64,000 bases of DNA from Henriciella litoralis (GCF_002088935.1 NZ_NCSS01000006.1:1830407-1894406); one strand, 5' to 3'. Positions 27,997 to 39,971 are shown, counted from the stretch's first letter. Notes: a model not told the origin generated them from the letters alone. A program made the numbers and translations.

Positions 27997-28162
27997 CTAG
28001 CGTGGCGTCTCATAGTTCTCCGTGAACGAGCAGTCCTCCACGTCATAGTTCCAGCTGCCGCCTGCATCGAGACAGTCATCGACAGGGTCATGGAGCAGCC
28101 GCGCCGCGCCCCAGACCGCGGCAGCGATCAGGAGGGCGGCGGCCAGGCAGAGGGCGAGAAGC

Positions 28163-28179
<17 letters not shown>
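27997..28179 (-). CDS. Small membrane protein, duplicate 2 (truncated)
   Basis: This 60-residue protein begins WKPTRLLALCLAAALLIAAA, forming one membrane segment or signal anchor, followed by DPVDDCLDAGGSWNYDVEDC, where two Cys could pair. It is a shorter paralogue of the 118-residue gene upstream, and its start overlaps that gene's end by 17 bases just as that gene overlaps thiC. The frame ends early (ENYETPR) where thiC fragment C begins. DPVDDCLDAGGSW-type small exported proteins occur in related alphaproteobacteria; their function is unknown. Confidence 0.55.
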
Positions 28180-30747
<2,568 letters not shown>

Positions 30748-30751
<4 letters not shown>

Positions 30752-31170
30752 GCCCCGCCCTTCCGCCATTTATAAGTCAGCGCCATGGCGATGCAGTGGC
30801 GCAGCGGCTCTAGTGGGAGGGGAGCATCGACGGCCATGCGGACTTCGCGGTTGCCGATGAGGTCGAGGGTGCCCGAATAATGCTCGCGCCACTCATCGAG
30901 CAGCGTGGTCTGGCAATTGACGAAGAGGCCGATGACGTCAGGCCGCTTGGCGGACCAGGCAAGGCGGATCGTCGTGCCAGCCTTGTTCAGATAGGACGGC
31001 TCACCCCATTTCAGCGTTTCGGTGATCGGGCCGGTTTCAGACAGGCCGGCGGCAGTGTCATAGACGAGCGTGCGGAGTTTCAGGAGCTGATCGCGCGCAG
31101 GCGTTGGATAGGCGTCATAGACCGCTTGCACGGCAGCTGGAGGCTTCGGAAGGGTGACGCTGGCGCCCAA
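30748..31170 (-). CDS. DUF1801 family protein
   Basis: This 140-residue protein is of the DUF1801 type, with a fold like frataxin-related YdhG proteins. The features are AVYDAYPTPARDQLLKLRTLVYD, ITETLKWGEPSYLN, TTIRLAWSAKRPDVIGLFVNCQTT and the C-terminal HCIAMALTYKWRK. The frame runs upstream to an ATG at 31218, but this lies inside the riboswitch. A TTG at 31170 preceded by GGAG at 6-base spacing is the better start. It is the first gene after the TPP riboswitch. Function is unknown. Confidence 0.8.
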
Positions 31171-31209
31171 GTCTTGCTCCGTTCCTACGCCGGTTGGGGA
31201 CCTTAATGC

Positions 31210-31298
31210 ACGATGCATTGGCCCGCCGGATCAGGTTCTAAGGGTGCTGGACCTGCATCTGGTCCATCTCAGCGCTAGCAAGACGCGCCCCTCGGATG
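31210..31298 (-). promoter_or_regulatory. TPP riboswitch (THI element)
   Basis: On the minus strand the conserved elements appear in order: GAGGGGCGCG, GCTGAGATGGACC with its partner AGGTCC, then ACCCTTAGAACCTGATCCGG and CCAATGCATC. These are the diagnostic CUGAGA and ACCCUU-GAACCUGAUC blocks of the thiamine pyrophosphate aptamer. The 3' end, AATGCA, can instead pair with TGCATT in AATGCATCGTGCATT, a possible switch hairpin just before the ribosome binding site of the DUF1801 gene. It controls the DUF1801-rraB-thiC operon. Confidence 0.92.
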
Positions 31299-31387
31299 AG
31301 CAGAGCCTAGAGCAATATGCCTGTTTCGGAAAGAGGGCGCGCGCGGGCCGCTTGCATGCGCGGTGACGCTCGGCCATCTGTTGCGGC

Positions 31388-32218
31388 ATGACCCTGGACC
31401 TCGATGCCTATCTGAAACGCATCGCGTATGACGGCCCGCTGGACGCGGATGTTGAGACGCTGAATGCGCTGCATGAGGCGCACATCAATGCGGTGCCGTT
31501 CGAAAATCTCGATGTGCATGCCGGGCGGCCAGTAACATTCTCGCTTGAGGACGCCTATGATGAGATCGTCACGCGGGCTCAGGGTGGCTGGTGCTTTGAG
31601 ATGAACGCCGTGTTCGGCTGGGCGCTGTCTGAGATCGGGTTCGACGTCATGCGGATTGGTGCAGGCGTGCGCCGAGCCTCGCTTGGCGATGAAGCGCTTG
31701 GCAATCATCTCGCGCTGATCGTCCGGCTCGACCGTGACTACCTCGTCGATGTCGGGTTTGGCAGCTCGCAGCTTACCGCGATCGCGCTGGAAGAAGGCGT
31801 TACCAGCCACTCGCCGCTGCGCATGGCACTCGCCAGGACGGAGGACGGCTATTGGCGCCTGCATGAGGGCGGGCCGGGCGCTGTGATGAGCTATGATTTC
31901 CGCGCCGAGCCGGCGAATGAGGCCCAGATGGCGGCGAGCCATGCGTGGCAGTGCACCGATCCGAACAGTATTTTCTACAAGACGCTATCGGCGAAGATTC
32001 GGCGCGGGTCGCACTATTTCATCCTGCGCGGACGGATGCTGGAAACGCAGATGCCGGGACGGAGCGAGCAGCGTATCCTCGACTCTCCAGTAGAGCTGTC
32101 AGAGGTCTTGAGCGAGATATTTGGCCTCGAAGAGCCGGAGCTTGAAAGGCTCTGGCCGAAAATCTGCGCCCGCCACAAACAGCTCTTTCCACATGCCTCC
32201 CGCCAATCCGGCGGCTGA
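31388..32218 (+). CDS. nat: Arylamine N-acetyltransferase
   Basis: This enzyme transfers acetyl groups from acetyl-CoA to arylamines or hydrazines. The 276-residue protein has the family length and the Cys-His-Asp triad: Cys69 in RAQGGWCFEMN, His in GNHLALIV and Asp in YLVDVGFGSS. The N-terminal VPFENLDVH is also characteristic. The gene is divergent from the TPP-riboswitch operon with about 90 bases between. It appears monocistronic. Confidence 0.93.
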   Translation: MTLDLDAYLKRIAYDGPLDADVETLNALHEAHINAVPFENLDVHAGRPVTFSLEDAYDEIVTRAQGGWCFEMNAVFGWALSEIGFDVMRIGAGVRRASLGDEALGNHLALIVRLDRDYLVDVGFGSSQLTAIALEEGVTSHSPLRMALARTEDGYWRLHEGGPGAVMSYDFRAEPANEAQMAASHAWQCTDPNSIFYKTLSAKIRRGSHYFILRGRMLETQMPGRSEQRILDSPVELSEVLSEIFGLEEPELERLWPKICARHKQLFPHASRQSGG

Positions 32219-32286
32219 CCACCAGAGCAGGCCGGCAGACATTCAACCAGCCTGGCGGCCAAACGCCCCGTTCAAAGACGTCTCTC

Positions 32287-33561
32287 TTATTTCAGAGCAG
32301 GCGCCAGATCATCGATGTTTCCGTCATTCTGAGCCGGCGTAATCCCGGTCAGTTTGGCCAGGAAAGGGTAGACCGAAACATTGTCGAATTTTTCAAGTTC
32401 GACACCAGGCACGATTGCCGGTCCATTGGCGATGAAGATGGCCGACATCAGCGGGTCGGCAGGGTCAAAGCCATGTCCACCACCGCTGCCGCGCCAGGCT
32501 TTCATCTCTGCGGTCTCATAGCGCCAACCGATATCGGCGAGGCAGACGATGGCTGGGACGCGCGGGTTCTGACCATAGGCAAAGCGCTCTGGAAGCTCAC
32601 CTTTGCGCCAGCAGGTCCCGTGCTCCTTTTCGCCCAGGAGGGCAGCTTCGACCTCAGCCTCATATCCCGGAAGGGGGGACAGGCCGACAAATTCACCGGC
32701 CCAGACCACATGCATTTTCGCCGGATCGACCATTGCATCAAGCGCCATGATCTGATCGTCGGCGATGGGCGCCATGCCATGATCGGAAACAATCACGATA
32801 TTCGTGCTGTCGCGCAGACCTCGCGCTTCAAGGCCAGCGACCAGGCGCGCAATGGCAGCATCGACCTGCGCAGCGGACGAGGTCGTCTTCGGGCTGTCCG
32901 GTCCATAGAGGTGACCGGCAGTATCGACGATGTCGAAATAGAGCGTTGCCAGTTTCGGTCGGTCTGCCTCTGGCGCATCCAGCCATGAGAGCAGGATGTC
33001 TACGCGGGCGAAGTCTGCCAGTTTCTGGTCGAACTTCTCATACTCGCTGGGGCGCTGGCCGTGGATTTCAAAGTCGGACCCCGGCCAGAACATGGTGGCG
33101 CTATTGATGCCCTGTTCAGCGGCGCTCACCCAGAGCGGACGACCCTCATCCCACCATGCCGGGTTCGACGTCACCACTGGGTCAGACAGCTTGAACAGAT
33201 CGCCTGGAATGGCCGGGTCTTCCATCGTATTGTTGACGATGCCGTTGTGGTCCGGCGTAAGCCCGGTGATCAGCGTGTAGTGGTTTGGGAAAGTCTTGGA
33301 CGGGAAAGAAGGCTGCATCGGCCCGACGGCGCCGGTTTCTGCCAGCGCGCTCATCACTGGAGTGGCGCCGCGATCAAGATAGTCCGGGCGGAAGCCGTCG
33401 ATTGAGACTAGAATCGTAAGCTCACTGTCGGCTTGTGTCGCAGCCTGTTCGACCGGGCTCACCTCGACAGGTGTCGAGCCAGTGTCAGTCAGCGGAGGGG
33501 TGGTGCAGGCCGCCAGAGCCAGTGCTGCGCCAGAAAGCCAGAGCGTCGAAATCGTGTTCAT
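32287..33561 (-). CDS. Nucleotide pyrophosphatase/phosphodiesterase-like lipoprotein
   Basis: This 424-residue exported protein starts at the ATG at 33561, with signal MNTISTLWLSGAALALAAC; Cys19 is the lipobox Cys. The alkaline phosphatase superfamily core is clear: SIDGFRPDYLD (metal Asp), SFPSKTFPNHYTLITGL (nucleophile Thr), YFDIVDTAGHLYGP, IVIVSDHGMAP and GSGGGHGFDP (metal ligands). It is an ectonucleotide pyrophosphatase/phosphodiesterase-type enzyme, probably in the periplasm. Substrate range cannot be stated. No operon partners are apparent. Confidence 0.9.
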   Translation of the reverse strand: MNTISTLWLSGAALALAACTTPPLTDTGSTPVEVSPVEQAATQADSELTILVSIDGFRPDYLDRGATPVMSALAETGAVGPMQPSFPSKTFPNHYTLITGLTPDHNGIVNNTMEDPAIPGDLFKLSDPVVTSNPAWWDEGRPLWVSAAEQGINSATMFWPGSDFEIHGQRPSEYEKFDQKLADFARVDILLSWLDAPEADRPKLATLYFDIVDTAGHLYGPDSPKTTSSAAQVDAAIARLVAGLEARGLRDSTNIVIVSDHGMAPIADDQIMALDAMVDPAKMHVVWAGEFVGLSPLPGYEAEVEAALLGEKEHGTCWRKGELPERFAYGQNPRVPAIVCLADIGWRYETAEMKAWRGSGGGHGFDPADPLMSAIFIANGPAIVPGVELEKFDNVSVYPFLAKLTGITPAQNDGNIDDLAPALK

Positions 33562-33714
33562 GACCACTTTTAGCGCATGTTTGTGACGGCTAATCAACGG
33601 GTGGGGGCAGACGCTGCTGCGGGACATCTCGGATCCGCGCAAAACGCGGGCGCATTCCAATCGTCCAACTCCAGGATCATGCCGCCTTGCCGGCGCGCTA
33701 AGCCGAATCGCACG

Positions 33715-34437
33715 TCAGGCGTTCTGCTCAAACTGAGCCGTATCGACGGCGAACCAGAGCGTGTCGGCATGGGCGAGGAGCTTGCCGTCTGCGGTGTAGA
33801 GCGCCGTGCCTGCGAAATGCTTGCGCCCCTTTCCGCCCATGCGCCAGGACGCGATGATCAGCGGCTCACCCACGGGTGGACGCTCAAGGATCTGGGCATT
33901 CATTTCCCCCAAGAGGGCGCGGTCAACATCCGGGAGGGAGAAGCCACCGGGGCAATCGAGCGCGCTCCACATGATTTCTGGGCGGACCAGGCCGTCATCA
34001 TCGGCGAATGTCTCATGCGGCGTCCAGATCGTCGCGGCGGTTTCCGGGTCTTCCAGCTGGCCGCAGAAGATGCGGAGGCCCTCACCCGGCTCGCGGCCAC
34101 GCCCGCAAACGAAGCAGACGGAATTCTCACCCGCGCCGAAGGGCCGGGGATGCTCGCTCGCCTTTTTGGCTGCCTCAAAGGGCGGGGCCGGACGCGGCGC
34201 GATACCGGGCGCTTCCGGCCGGGCCGTCATAATGAGCGTTTCGCCCGCCATCAGGACGGTGTTGTCGCCATCTGCCGCAATGGTGAGCGAGGCTTCCAGC
34301 GGGATCGGCGCATTAATGCGGATCGTGTGCGGGCCATCGAGATGCTGGGCGAACAACCCTGCCGAATAGCCACCATTGCCGCTTCCGGGCGGTCCGTTGA
34401 ACTGGTTCGGTATGGTGATGGTCTCGCGCGCAGTCAT
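33715..34437 (-). CDS. Hotdog-fold protein, putative thioesterase
   Basis: This 240-residue protein has features of acyl-CoA thioesterase-like double-hotdog proteins. These are an N-terminal FNGPPGSGNGGYSAGLFAQHL, the central CFVCGR with two Cys, and PEIMWSALDCPGGF followed by GKHFAGTALYTADGKLLAHADTLWF-type strands. The thioesterase assignment is by resemblance; no catalytic residue can be pinned. It is divergent from the alpha/beta hydrolase at 34558, with about 120 bases between, suggesting a shared promoter region. Confidence 0.7.
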   Translation of the reverse strand: MTARETITIPNQFNGPPGSGNGGYSAGLFAQHLDGPHTIRINAPIPLEASLTIAADGDNTVLMAGETLIMTARPEAPGIAPRPAPPFEAAKKASEHPRPFGAGENSVCFVCGRGREPGEGLRIFCGQLEDPETAATIWTPHETFADDDGLVRPEIMWSALDCPGGFSLPDVDRALLGEMNAQILERPPVGEPLIIASWRMGGKGRKHFAGTALYTADGKLLAHADTLWFAVDTAQFEQNA

Positions 34438-34557
34438 GGCCAGGCTCCTCTATCGACGGGACGGCGCTATCCACAATTGCTTGCGCGTGCAAGTGGACGC
34501 CTGAGGCAGGCTGTGCGAGGCGAGGGCCGTAGATACCGCCCGATGGAGTGCCCCACC

Positions 34558-35544
34558 ATGCCGTTTTCGTTCCGCCAGCTTGGCGCAGCTGCCTGTCTTT
34601 CTCTGCCCCTCATCCTGTCAGCCTGCCAGTCAGCGCCCGGGGCGCCGATGAGCGCCGCTCAAGCTGCGCCAGCCGCCATACCGGACGATGTCATCGAACT
34701 GCGCGAGCCTGAGCTGATCGCAAACTTCTATCCCGCCACAACCACCGACGCGCCCGGCCCGGCCATCCTGATGTTTGGCGGATCCGAAGGCGGGCTGAGC
34801 GAAGGCGTCGCGCGTGATGCCGAGGCGCTGCGCGCGGAAGGCTTCAGCGTGCTGCAGATCTCTTTCTACCGCTTCGAGGGTCAGGAGCAGAACCTTGAAA
34901 TGGTGCCGCTGGAACGGTTCGACCGGGCGCTTGACTGGCTGCTGGCACGCGGAGACGTGGACGCAGGACGCGTCGGCATCTTCGGCACATCGAAGGGCGC
35001 GGAAGCGGCGCTGATCGTCGCGAGCCGCCGGCCGGAGATCGAAGCGGTTGTGGCAATCGTCCCAACAAGCGTCTCGTGGGCCGGCATCAACTGGGACTTT
35101 GACGGGCGCGTGCCGGAAGCGTCCTGGTCACTGAACGGTGAGCCCTATCCCGCGCTGCCCTATGGCGACTTCGACTATCAGACAGGCCTCTATTCGCTCT
35201 ATGCCAATGGGCTGAAGGCTGTCGGCGAGCATGAAGAGGCGGTGATCGCCGTGGAAGAGATCGACGCACCGATGCTGCTCATCTGCGGCGGGTCGGATGC
35301 GCTCTGGCCCAGCTGCCCGATGGCGGAAGCTATTGAAGCGCGGGCCGAGGCAATGAGCGGGTCTGAGGTGACGCTGCTTGCCTATCCGGACGCCGGACAT
35401 GGCGCGGGCGGCCTGCCATCTGCGGCGCTGGACCCGGAGACCGCCGACGACCCGCTCGACTGGGGTGGCACACGCCGCGCAAACCGGGCCGCGCAGCAGG
35501 AGAACTGGCCGAAGACGGTCGAATTCCTGAAAGAGACGCTCTAG
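34558..35544 (+). CDS. BAAT/dienelactone hydrolase-like lipoprotein
   Basis: This alpha/beta hydrolase of 328 residues starts at the ATG at 34558, with a lipoprotein signal (PLILSAC). The frame upstream is non-coding. Catalytic residues can be seen: Ser in IFGTSKGAEAAL, Asp in GGSDALWPS and His in DAGHGAGG. The nucleophile motif and overall layout match the BAAT C-terminal (acyl-CoA:amino acid N-acyltransferase/thioesterase) group. Its stop overlaps that of the convergent racemase gene by three bases. The physiological substrate is unknown. Confidence 0.85.
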   Translation: MPFSFRQLGAAACLSLPLILSACQSAPGAPMSAAQAAPAAIPDDVIELREPELIANFYPATTTDAPGPAILMFGGSEGGLSEGVARDAEALRAEGFSVLQISFYRFEGQEQNLEMVPLERFDRALDWLLARGDVDAGRVGIFGTSKGAEAALIVASRRPEIEAVVAIVPTSVSWAGINWDFDGRVPEASWSLNGEPYPALPYGDFDYQTGLYSLYANGLKAVGEHEEAVIAVEEIDAPMLLICGGSDALWPSCPMAEAIEARAEAMSGSEVTLLAYPDAGHGAGGLPSAALDPETADDPLDWGGTRRANRAAQQENWPKTVEFLKETL

Positions 35545-36245
35545 GCGCGGGCCTTCCCCGTCATCCAGTCATTCACCGCATCGGCATGGATATGCGTGGT
35601 CGAGAAGACAGGCAGCGGTCCGTCGCCGTCGGAGAGGATCATGCAAAGCTCCGTGCAGCCGAGGATGACGCCGTCAGCACCTTCATCGGCATAGCGGGTA
35701 ATCATCGCCGTCAGTTCGTCGCGCGAGCTGTCTTTCACCACGCCCTCGACCAGTTCCTCGAAGATGACGCGGCCGACGAGATCGCAGTCTTCTGCCGATG
35801 CAATGACGGGCGTGCCGGGAAAACGCTGGGCGAGCGCCGGGGCGAAGAAGTCCCCGCTCATCACCCAGGGCGTACCGAGCAGGAGCGGGCTGGCGACGCC
35901 CTTTGCAATCATCGCATCCGACAGGCTGTCGAGCATATGGATGACGGGAAGGCCTGTTTCCTGCGCGACGGCTTCTGCGGCGACATGGGTCGTGCCGGAG
36001 GTGATCGCGATAGCCTCTGCGCCCGCCGCCTTCAGCGACAGCGCGCCTTTGATGACCTCGGCCTTGAAGGCCTCCCAGTTTTCATCGTGGTAATGCCCGA
36101 TCATCACGCCATAATCGAGCATGTAGAAAAGACACCGCGCCGAGTGCTGGCCGCCCAGGCGGTCACGCGCATGACCGTTCAGCAGCTCATAATAGATTTT
36201 CGTGGCTTCGGGGCTGACCCCGCCAATAAGACCGACAAGTGACAT
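35541..36245 (-). CDS. Aspartate/glutamate racemase family protein
   Basis: This 234-residue cofactor-independent racemase-fold protein begins SLVGLIGGVSPEATKIYYEL, typical of the Asp/Glu racemase family. The second catalytic Cys is present in LGCTELCM. At the first site the usual CNTxH reads SGTTH, so the first Cys is replaced by Ser. Some family members work with one Cys and a Thr/Ser partner, such as an E. coli L-Asp/Glu-specific enzyme, so activity is not excluded. It is convergent with the BAAT-like gene. Substrate is uncertain. Confidence 0.85.
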   Translation of the reverse strand: MSLVGLIGGVSPEATKIYYELLNGHARDRLGGQHSARCLFYMLDYGVMIGHYHDENWEAFKAEVIKGALSLKAAGAEAIAITSGTTHVAAEAVAQETGLPVIHMLDSLSDAMIAKGVASPLLLGTPWVMSGDFFAPALAQRFPGTPVIASAEDCDLVGRVIFEELVEGVVKDSSRDELTAMITRYADEGADGVILGCTELCMILSDGDGPLPVFSTTHIHADAVNDWMTGKARA

Positions 36246-36326
36246 GGCGGGCGGTGTAGGGCGTCTGGCGACGAATGAAAAGAGGCACCGCAGGCGACCC
36301 TGTCAGACCGGGAACGTTGTCAGCCG

Positions 36327-37376
36327 CTAGGGCTGCTCAACGCTTTCGATCGCTTTTTCCCAGGAGTCGATCATGACGCTGGCTCCTTCGAAGGGCGTAT
36401 AGCTGAGGCGATCCACGCGGTCTGACCGCTCGTCATAGTCCTCGATTGCGCGCAGCGCGGCGCGATAGGCGTCGAGGTGCAGTTTCGTTTTTGCCGCGTA
36501 CGGCCGGGCGCGCTCGTCATATTGGGCTTTCGCCGCCTCATACTCCTTTTTGTCCAGTTCTTTTTTCGTCATGGCGGGAAGCGAATAGACATGTTCCGAT
36601 GGGCCATAATAGGTTTCCTGCAAGTCCATCCTCCAGTCGGTCATGCGCACGGCGACGGTCCCGTAGAGCCGCGCCAGAGCGTAATTCGTTTCGACCGCGA
36701 AGTCCGGACAGGCGGCACGGAGCGCTTCCAGCCGGTTCTGTGCCCATGTATGAACCGGCTTGCCTTCCTGCCCGTCCGTGGCGCGGCTCCATAGTTTGAG
36801 CTCATCCATGAGCCGGCTTGACCCGCCGCCATAGCGACTTGTGGCATAGGGACACGCCTCGAGCGGTGCACCTGAAATCAGCGGATGGACAACGTCGCGC
36901 TGTCCGAGCGCGATCAGGGCCGGGATCAGCGTATCGGTCAGCGCTGCGGTGGCATAGCCGTAGCCGAAATAGTTCACCATTTCGCCGCTCGGTGTTCTGA
37001 CTTTCAAGGTCTCCGTGCCCTTATTCGCCGCGATATCATTCTGGCTGATCGCCATGTGGAGCAGGGTCAGCAGATCAGCGATCCGGTCGGTTTCAGGGAC
37101 GGACTGCACGGCTATGCGGAGCAAGTATGACGCCATGGCCTGCGCATCCGCACGGCCGGGGCAGGACTCGACGCTGAGCCGGGCCAGGTCGATCACCGGA
37201 TCAACCTCCCTCTGCTCCCCGCGTTCAATACGGCCCTGCATGTCATAGAGCTGCTGCTCCATGTCATCGGGACAGGAGGCGGGCTCAGCCTCTGCCATCG
37301 CAGGCTGCGAGGCGATGAAAATGAGCACCGCAACTCCTGCGAGAAATGTCAGCGGTCGTTTCTTTTGAATCATCAT
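36327..37376 (-). CDS. Secreted protein of unknown function, paralogue of the gene at 40025
   Basis: This 349-residue exported protein starts at the ATG at 37376, preceded by AGGGG. It has a signal peptide (LTFLAGVAVLIFIASQPAMAEA). The mature part has a helical, repeat-poor sequence with Cys in SCPDDM, SCPGR, ACPYATS and ACPDF. The order and spacing of CP motifs and the QQLY segment resemble the gene at 40025, so the two are paralogues. No family function is recognised. It lies 23 bases after the small secreted gene at 37400 on the same strand. Confidence 0.65.
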   Translation of the reverse strand: MMIQKKRPLTFLAGVAVLIFIASQPAMAEAEPASCPDDMEQQLYDMQGRIERGEQREVDPVIDLARLSVESCPGRADAQAMASYLLRIAVQSVPETDRIADLLTLLHMAISQNDIAANKGTETLKVRTPSGEMVNYFGYGYATAALTDTLIPALIALGQRDVVHPLISGAPLEACPYATSRYGGGSSRLMDELKLWSRATDGQEGKPVHTWAQNRLEALRAACPDFAVETNYALARLYGTVAVRMTDWRMDLQETYYGPSEHVYSLPAMTKKELDKKEYEAAKAQYDERARPYAAKTKLHLDAYRAALRAIEDYDERSDRVDRLSYTPFEGASVMIDSWEKAIESVEQP

Positions 37377-37399
37377 GTCTTTCCCCTGCAATGGCCGGC

Positions 37400-37819
37400 C
37401 TATTCCGGCCGCGCGCATTCACCCAGAAGCTGCATGAACTTGTGATGGTCGAGTCCTGCTACATAATATTCATGCAGATCCGCGACGTCCGCCTCATAGC
37501 CAGCGACGTCATCATATTTCTCATACTCGGCCCTAGCGGCTGCGAACCAGTAGTCTGAGGTTTCCCGCGCGGCGGGCAACTGGACCTCCGGATGGAGCTT
37601 CTCAATGAAACTTGCCGTCCATATGCCCGACCCTTCGCCATAGAAATCGGGATTGAGACTATCGGCCCAGGCATCCCAGTAATTGGCGCAGGTCAGCATC
37701 TCAGAGCCGGTAACGGGCGAAACGCCGATGGCCTTGGCCTCTTCATAGGTCATGGCGGAGGCGGCCAGCGGCGCAAGCATTGCCGCGGCGATGATGGTCA
37801 AAGCGAAGCGGATAGACAT
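37400..37819 (-). CDS. Small secreted protein of unknown function
   Basis: This 139-residue protein starts at the ATG at 37819 and has a signal peptide (MSIRFALTIIAAAMLAPLAA, cleavage after ASA). The mature part begins MTYEEAKAIG and contains two Cys (LTCANYW and GECARPE), which may form a disulfide, and many aromatic residues. It probably shares an operon with the next gene downstream at 36327. It is not recognised. Confidence 0.6.
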   Translation of the reverse strand: MSIRFALTIIAAAMLAPLAASAMTYEEAKAIGVSPVTGSEMLTCANYWDAWADSLNPDFYGEGSGIWTASFIEKLHPEVQLPAARETSDYWFAAARAEYEKYDDVAGYEADVADLHEYYVAGLDHHKFMQLLGECARPE

Positions 37820-37986
37820 GGGTCGGTCCTTCGTAAGCTGTTGATGATGCAAATCTATGTCCTCCTCGTGCACTCGAACATCCCCCCGAAGGGTCACGCC
37901 GAACAAACTGCGGGCGCGTCGGAACGCAGGTTGTGACCGATCATTCGTTAAGGAGCAGACTTTTTAGCCCTTTGAAGGAGCATCTC

Positions 37987-38748
37987 ATGAGCAATCCAAA
38001 AACCGTCATCGTGACAGGCGCCGGATCCGGTATTGGCGAAGCGACCGCAAAGCGTTTCTCTTCCGATGGCTGGAACGTCGTTCTGAATGGCCGCACGCGC
38101 GAGAAGCTCGATAATGTCGCCAAGGATTTGCCAGACGATCGCACGCTGGTCGTTGATGGCGATGTGGCCAATGCCAATGATGTGGCGCATCTCATCTCCG
38201 AGACCCTCTCGCGCTTTGGCGCGATTGATTGCCTCGTGAACAATGCCGGCGTCGCCCGGATGGGCGAACCGGGGGAGCTGTCGCTGAAAGCTTTCGAGCT
38301 CATCATGTCAGTGAACGTGACGGGCATCTTCAACACAGTGACGGCCGCGACCCCGCATCTGAAGGAGGCCAAGGGCTCCATCGTAAATGTCTCGTCCGTG
38401 TCGGGGCTTGGCGGTGACTGGAAGATGTTTGGCTACAACGCCTCGAAAGGTGCCGTCTCCAACATGACACGCGCCATGGCGCTGGATCTTGGCAAGCACG
38501 GTGTGCGCGTGAATGCCGTCGCGCCATCGGTCACAAAGACGAGCATGGCTGAAGGCATCCATTCCGACGACGAAAAGATGGCGATGGTGCGCAACCGTAT
38601 TCCGATGAAGCGCGCGGGCGAGCCGGAAGAAGTGGCCAGTGTCATCGCGTTTCTGGCAGGGCCGAATGCGGGCTTTGTGACGGGTGTCATTCTGCCCGTA
38701 GATGGCGGCCTGACAGCCTCGAACGGCCAACCAAATTTTGACGGCTAG
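37987..38748 (+). CDS. Short-chain dehydrogenase/reductase
   Basis: This is a 253-residue NAD(P)-dependent oxidoreductase. The ATG at 37987 follows AAGGAG. SDR motifs are complete: TGAGSGIGEA (cofactor binding), NNAGVA, catalytic Ser in VNVSSVSG and YNASKG (Tyr and Lys). PVDGGLTA near the C terminus is also typical. The upstream frame is not needed. Substrate is unknown. It is divergent from the secreted protein at 37400 and stands ahead of the lipoprotein at 38862. Confidence 0.93.
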   Translation: MSNPKTVIVTGAGSGIGEATAKRFSSDGWNVVLNGRTREKLDNVAKDLPDDRTLVVDGDVANANDVAHLISETLSRFGAIDCLVNNAGVARMGEPGELSLKAFELIMSVNVTGIFNTVTAATPHLKEAKGSIVNVSSVSGLGGDWKMFGYNASKGAVSNMTRAMALDLGKHGVRVNAVAPSVTKTSMAEGIHSDDEKMAMVRNRIPMKRAGEPEEVASVIAFLAGPNAGFVTGVILPVDGGLTASNGQPNFDG

Positions 38749-38861
38749 GTCAGCCCCGGCGGGTCATCCGCAACTGGCTCGACAAGATTCTCTTTGACTT
38801 GGGGTGAGTGCGCTATATCCATCTTGAGCCACCATAATTTGGGGTGATCAGGGAGGATACT

Positions 38862-39962
38862 ATGACATCATTCAATCGAGGCGCGCTTTTGGTCGGGGCC
38901 AGCTGGGCCATTCTTGCACTGGCCGGTTGCGGAACCGCGGATAAGGCCACCGATAACGCCGAAACGACACCTGTTGAAGTAGCCGAGCAGACGCCGGTAG
39001 ACACAGTGGAAGCAACAGAACAGCTAGTGCTGAGCGCAGCCGCCTGTACGCCGCCGCCTGTTGATCGCTGCACGCGCGGCGAGGACTGCGGCGCCCTCGT
39101 TATCGAGCAAGGCCCGGCGGTGAACCCCGAAACGGACCGCAATTATTATCTCGATTATTCCTGCGACCTGAAAAAGGGCGAACCGGTCAATCTGGTGCTC
39201 AACCTGCACGGCGCCGGATCCTATGGGAACTGGCAACGCCACTACTTCCCTATCCTCGACTATGCAGATGACTACAACCTCGTAGTCGTCACGCCGAACG
39301 CGCCGCCCCAGATGTGGGCGCAGACCGATGATGAGCACCTACAGACCATCGTGTCCTCGCTGATCGATGAGATTGGCGCGGAAAACATCGCCTCATTCTG
39401 GCTCGCCGGACATTCGCAGGGCGGCATCACCTCACGGCGCCTCGTTTGCACACCGTTCTTTGAAGACAAGGTCGACGGTATGTTGAGCCTGTCGGGTGGC
39501 CGCGTTGGCCGGGCCGAGCTTTCGCCAGACTTCTATCGCCCGGATATGGAAGCAGTGATGCGCAACCGCCCTGCGTTCCCGCCGGAAGTCATTCCTGACT
39601 GCGACTTCAGCCATATCTACGAAACTGGCGAGCTTGAGATCGTGTCCCTGCCTGAAACGTCAGTCTGGGCTGAAAAGTATAGCTGTGACGCCCGCGAAGC
39701 CTCGGTCATCACCGATACCGAGCCGGGCTATGTCTACGATGCCAGCAGCCAGGAAAACCCGAACCCGGTCTGGGGCTTGCTGCCCCGCGCGGGCGAAGCT
39801 GATCTTTACGTCTACCCCGGTTGCGCTGACGGGCGTGTCGTCGCCGATGTGGTTCGCCGCGGCAAAGGTCACACCGAAGGGCTTGAGCCGAAAGTAACCG
39901 AAGAAATCGTCAAGCTGATGGTGAGCGTACCGACCAGCAAGATCGCTAGCGGCGCGAACTAG
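38862..39962 (+). CDS. Alpha/beta hydrolase lipoprotein (esterase/depolymerase-like)
   Basis: This 366-residue exported protein starts at the ATG at 38862 behind GGGAGG, with lipobox LALAGCG. After a Thr/Glu-rich linker (about 25-55) comes an esterase/PHB depolymerase-like alpha/beta hydrolase domain: NLHGAGSYGNWQ (oxyanion region) and WLAGHSQGGITSRRL (nucleophile Ser). A C-terminal His is likely in GKGHTEGL. A Cys-rich stretch (CTPPPVDRCTRGEDCG) precedes the domain. The likely role is ester hydrolysis in the periplasm or at the surface. A hairpin terminator lies just after. Confidence 0.85.
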   Translation: MTSFNRGALLVGASWAILALAGCGTADKATDNAETTPVEVAEQTPVDTVEATEQLVLSAAACTPPPVDRCTRGEDCGALVIEQGPAVNPETDRNYYLDYSCDLKKGEPVNLVLNLHGAGSYGNWQRHYFPILDYADDYNLVVVTPNAPPQMWAQTDDEHLQTIVSSLIDEIGAENIASFWLAGHSQGGITSRRLVCTPFFEDKVDGMLSLSGGRVGRAELSPDFYRPDMEAVMRNRPAFPPEVIPDCDFSHIYETGELEIVSLPETSVWAEKYSCDAREASVITDTEPGYVYDASSQENPNPVWGLLPRAGEADLYVYPGCADGRVVADVVRRGKGHTEGLEPKVTEEIVKLMVSVPTSKIASGAN

Positions 39963-39971
39963 ACCCAATCT

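Noticed and set aside
33577..34557. Long plus-strand frame ahead of the BAAT-like gene
   Set aside because: It lies antisense to a well-supported hotdog gene and lacks protein-like composition; the lipoprotein start at 34558 is clear.
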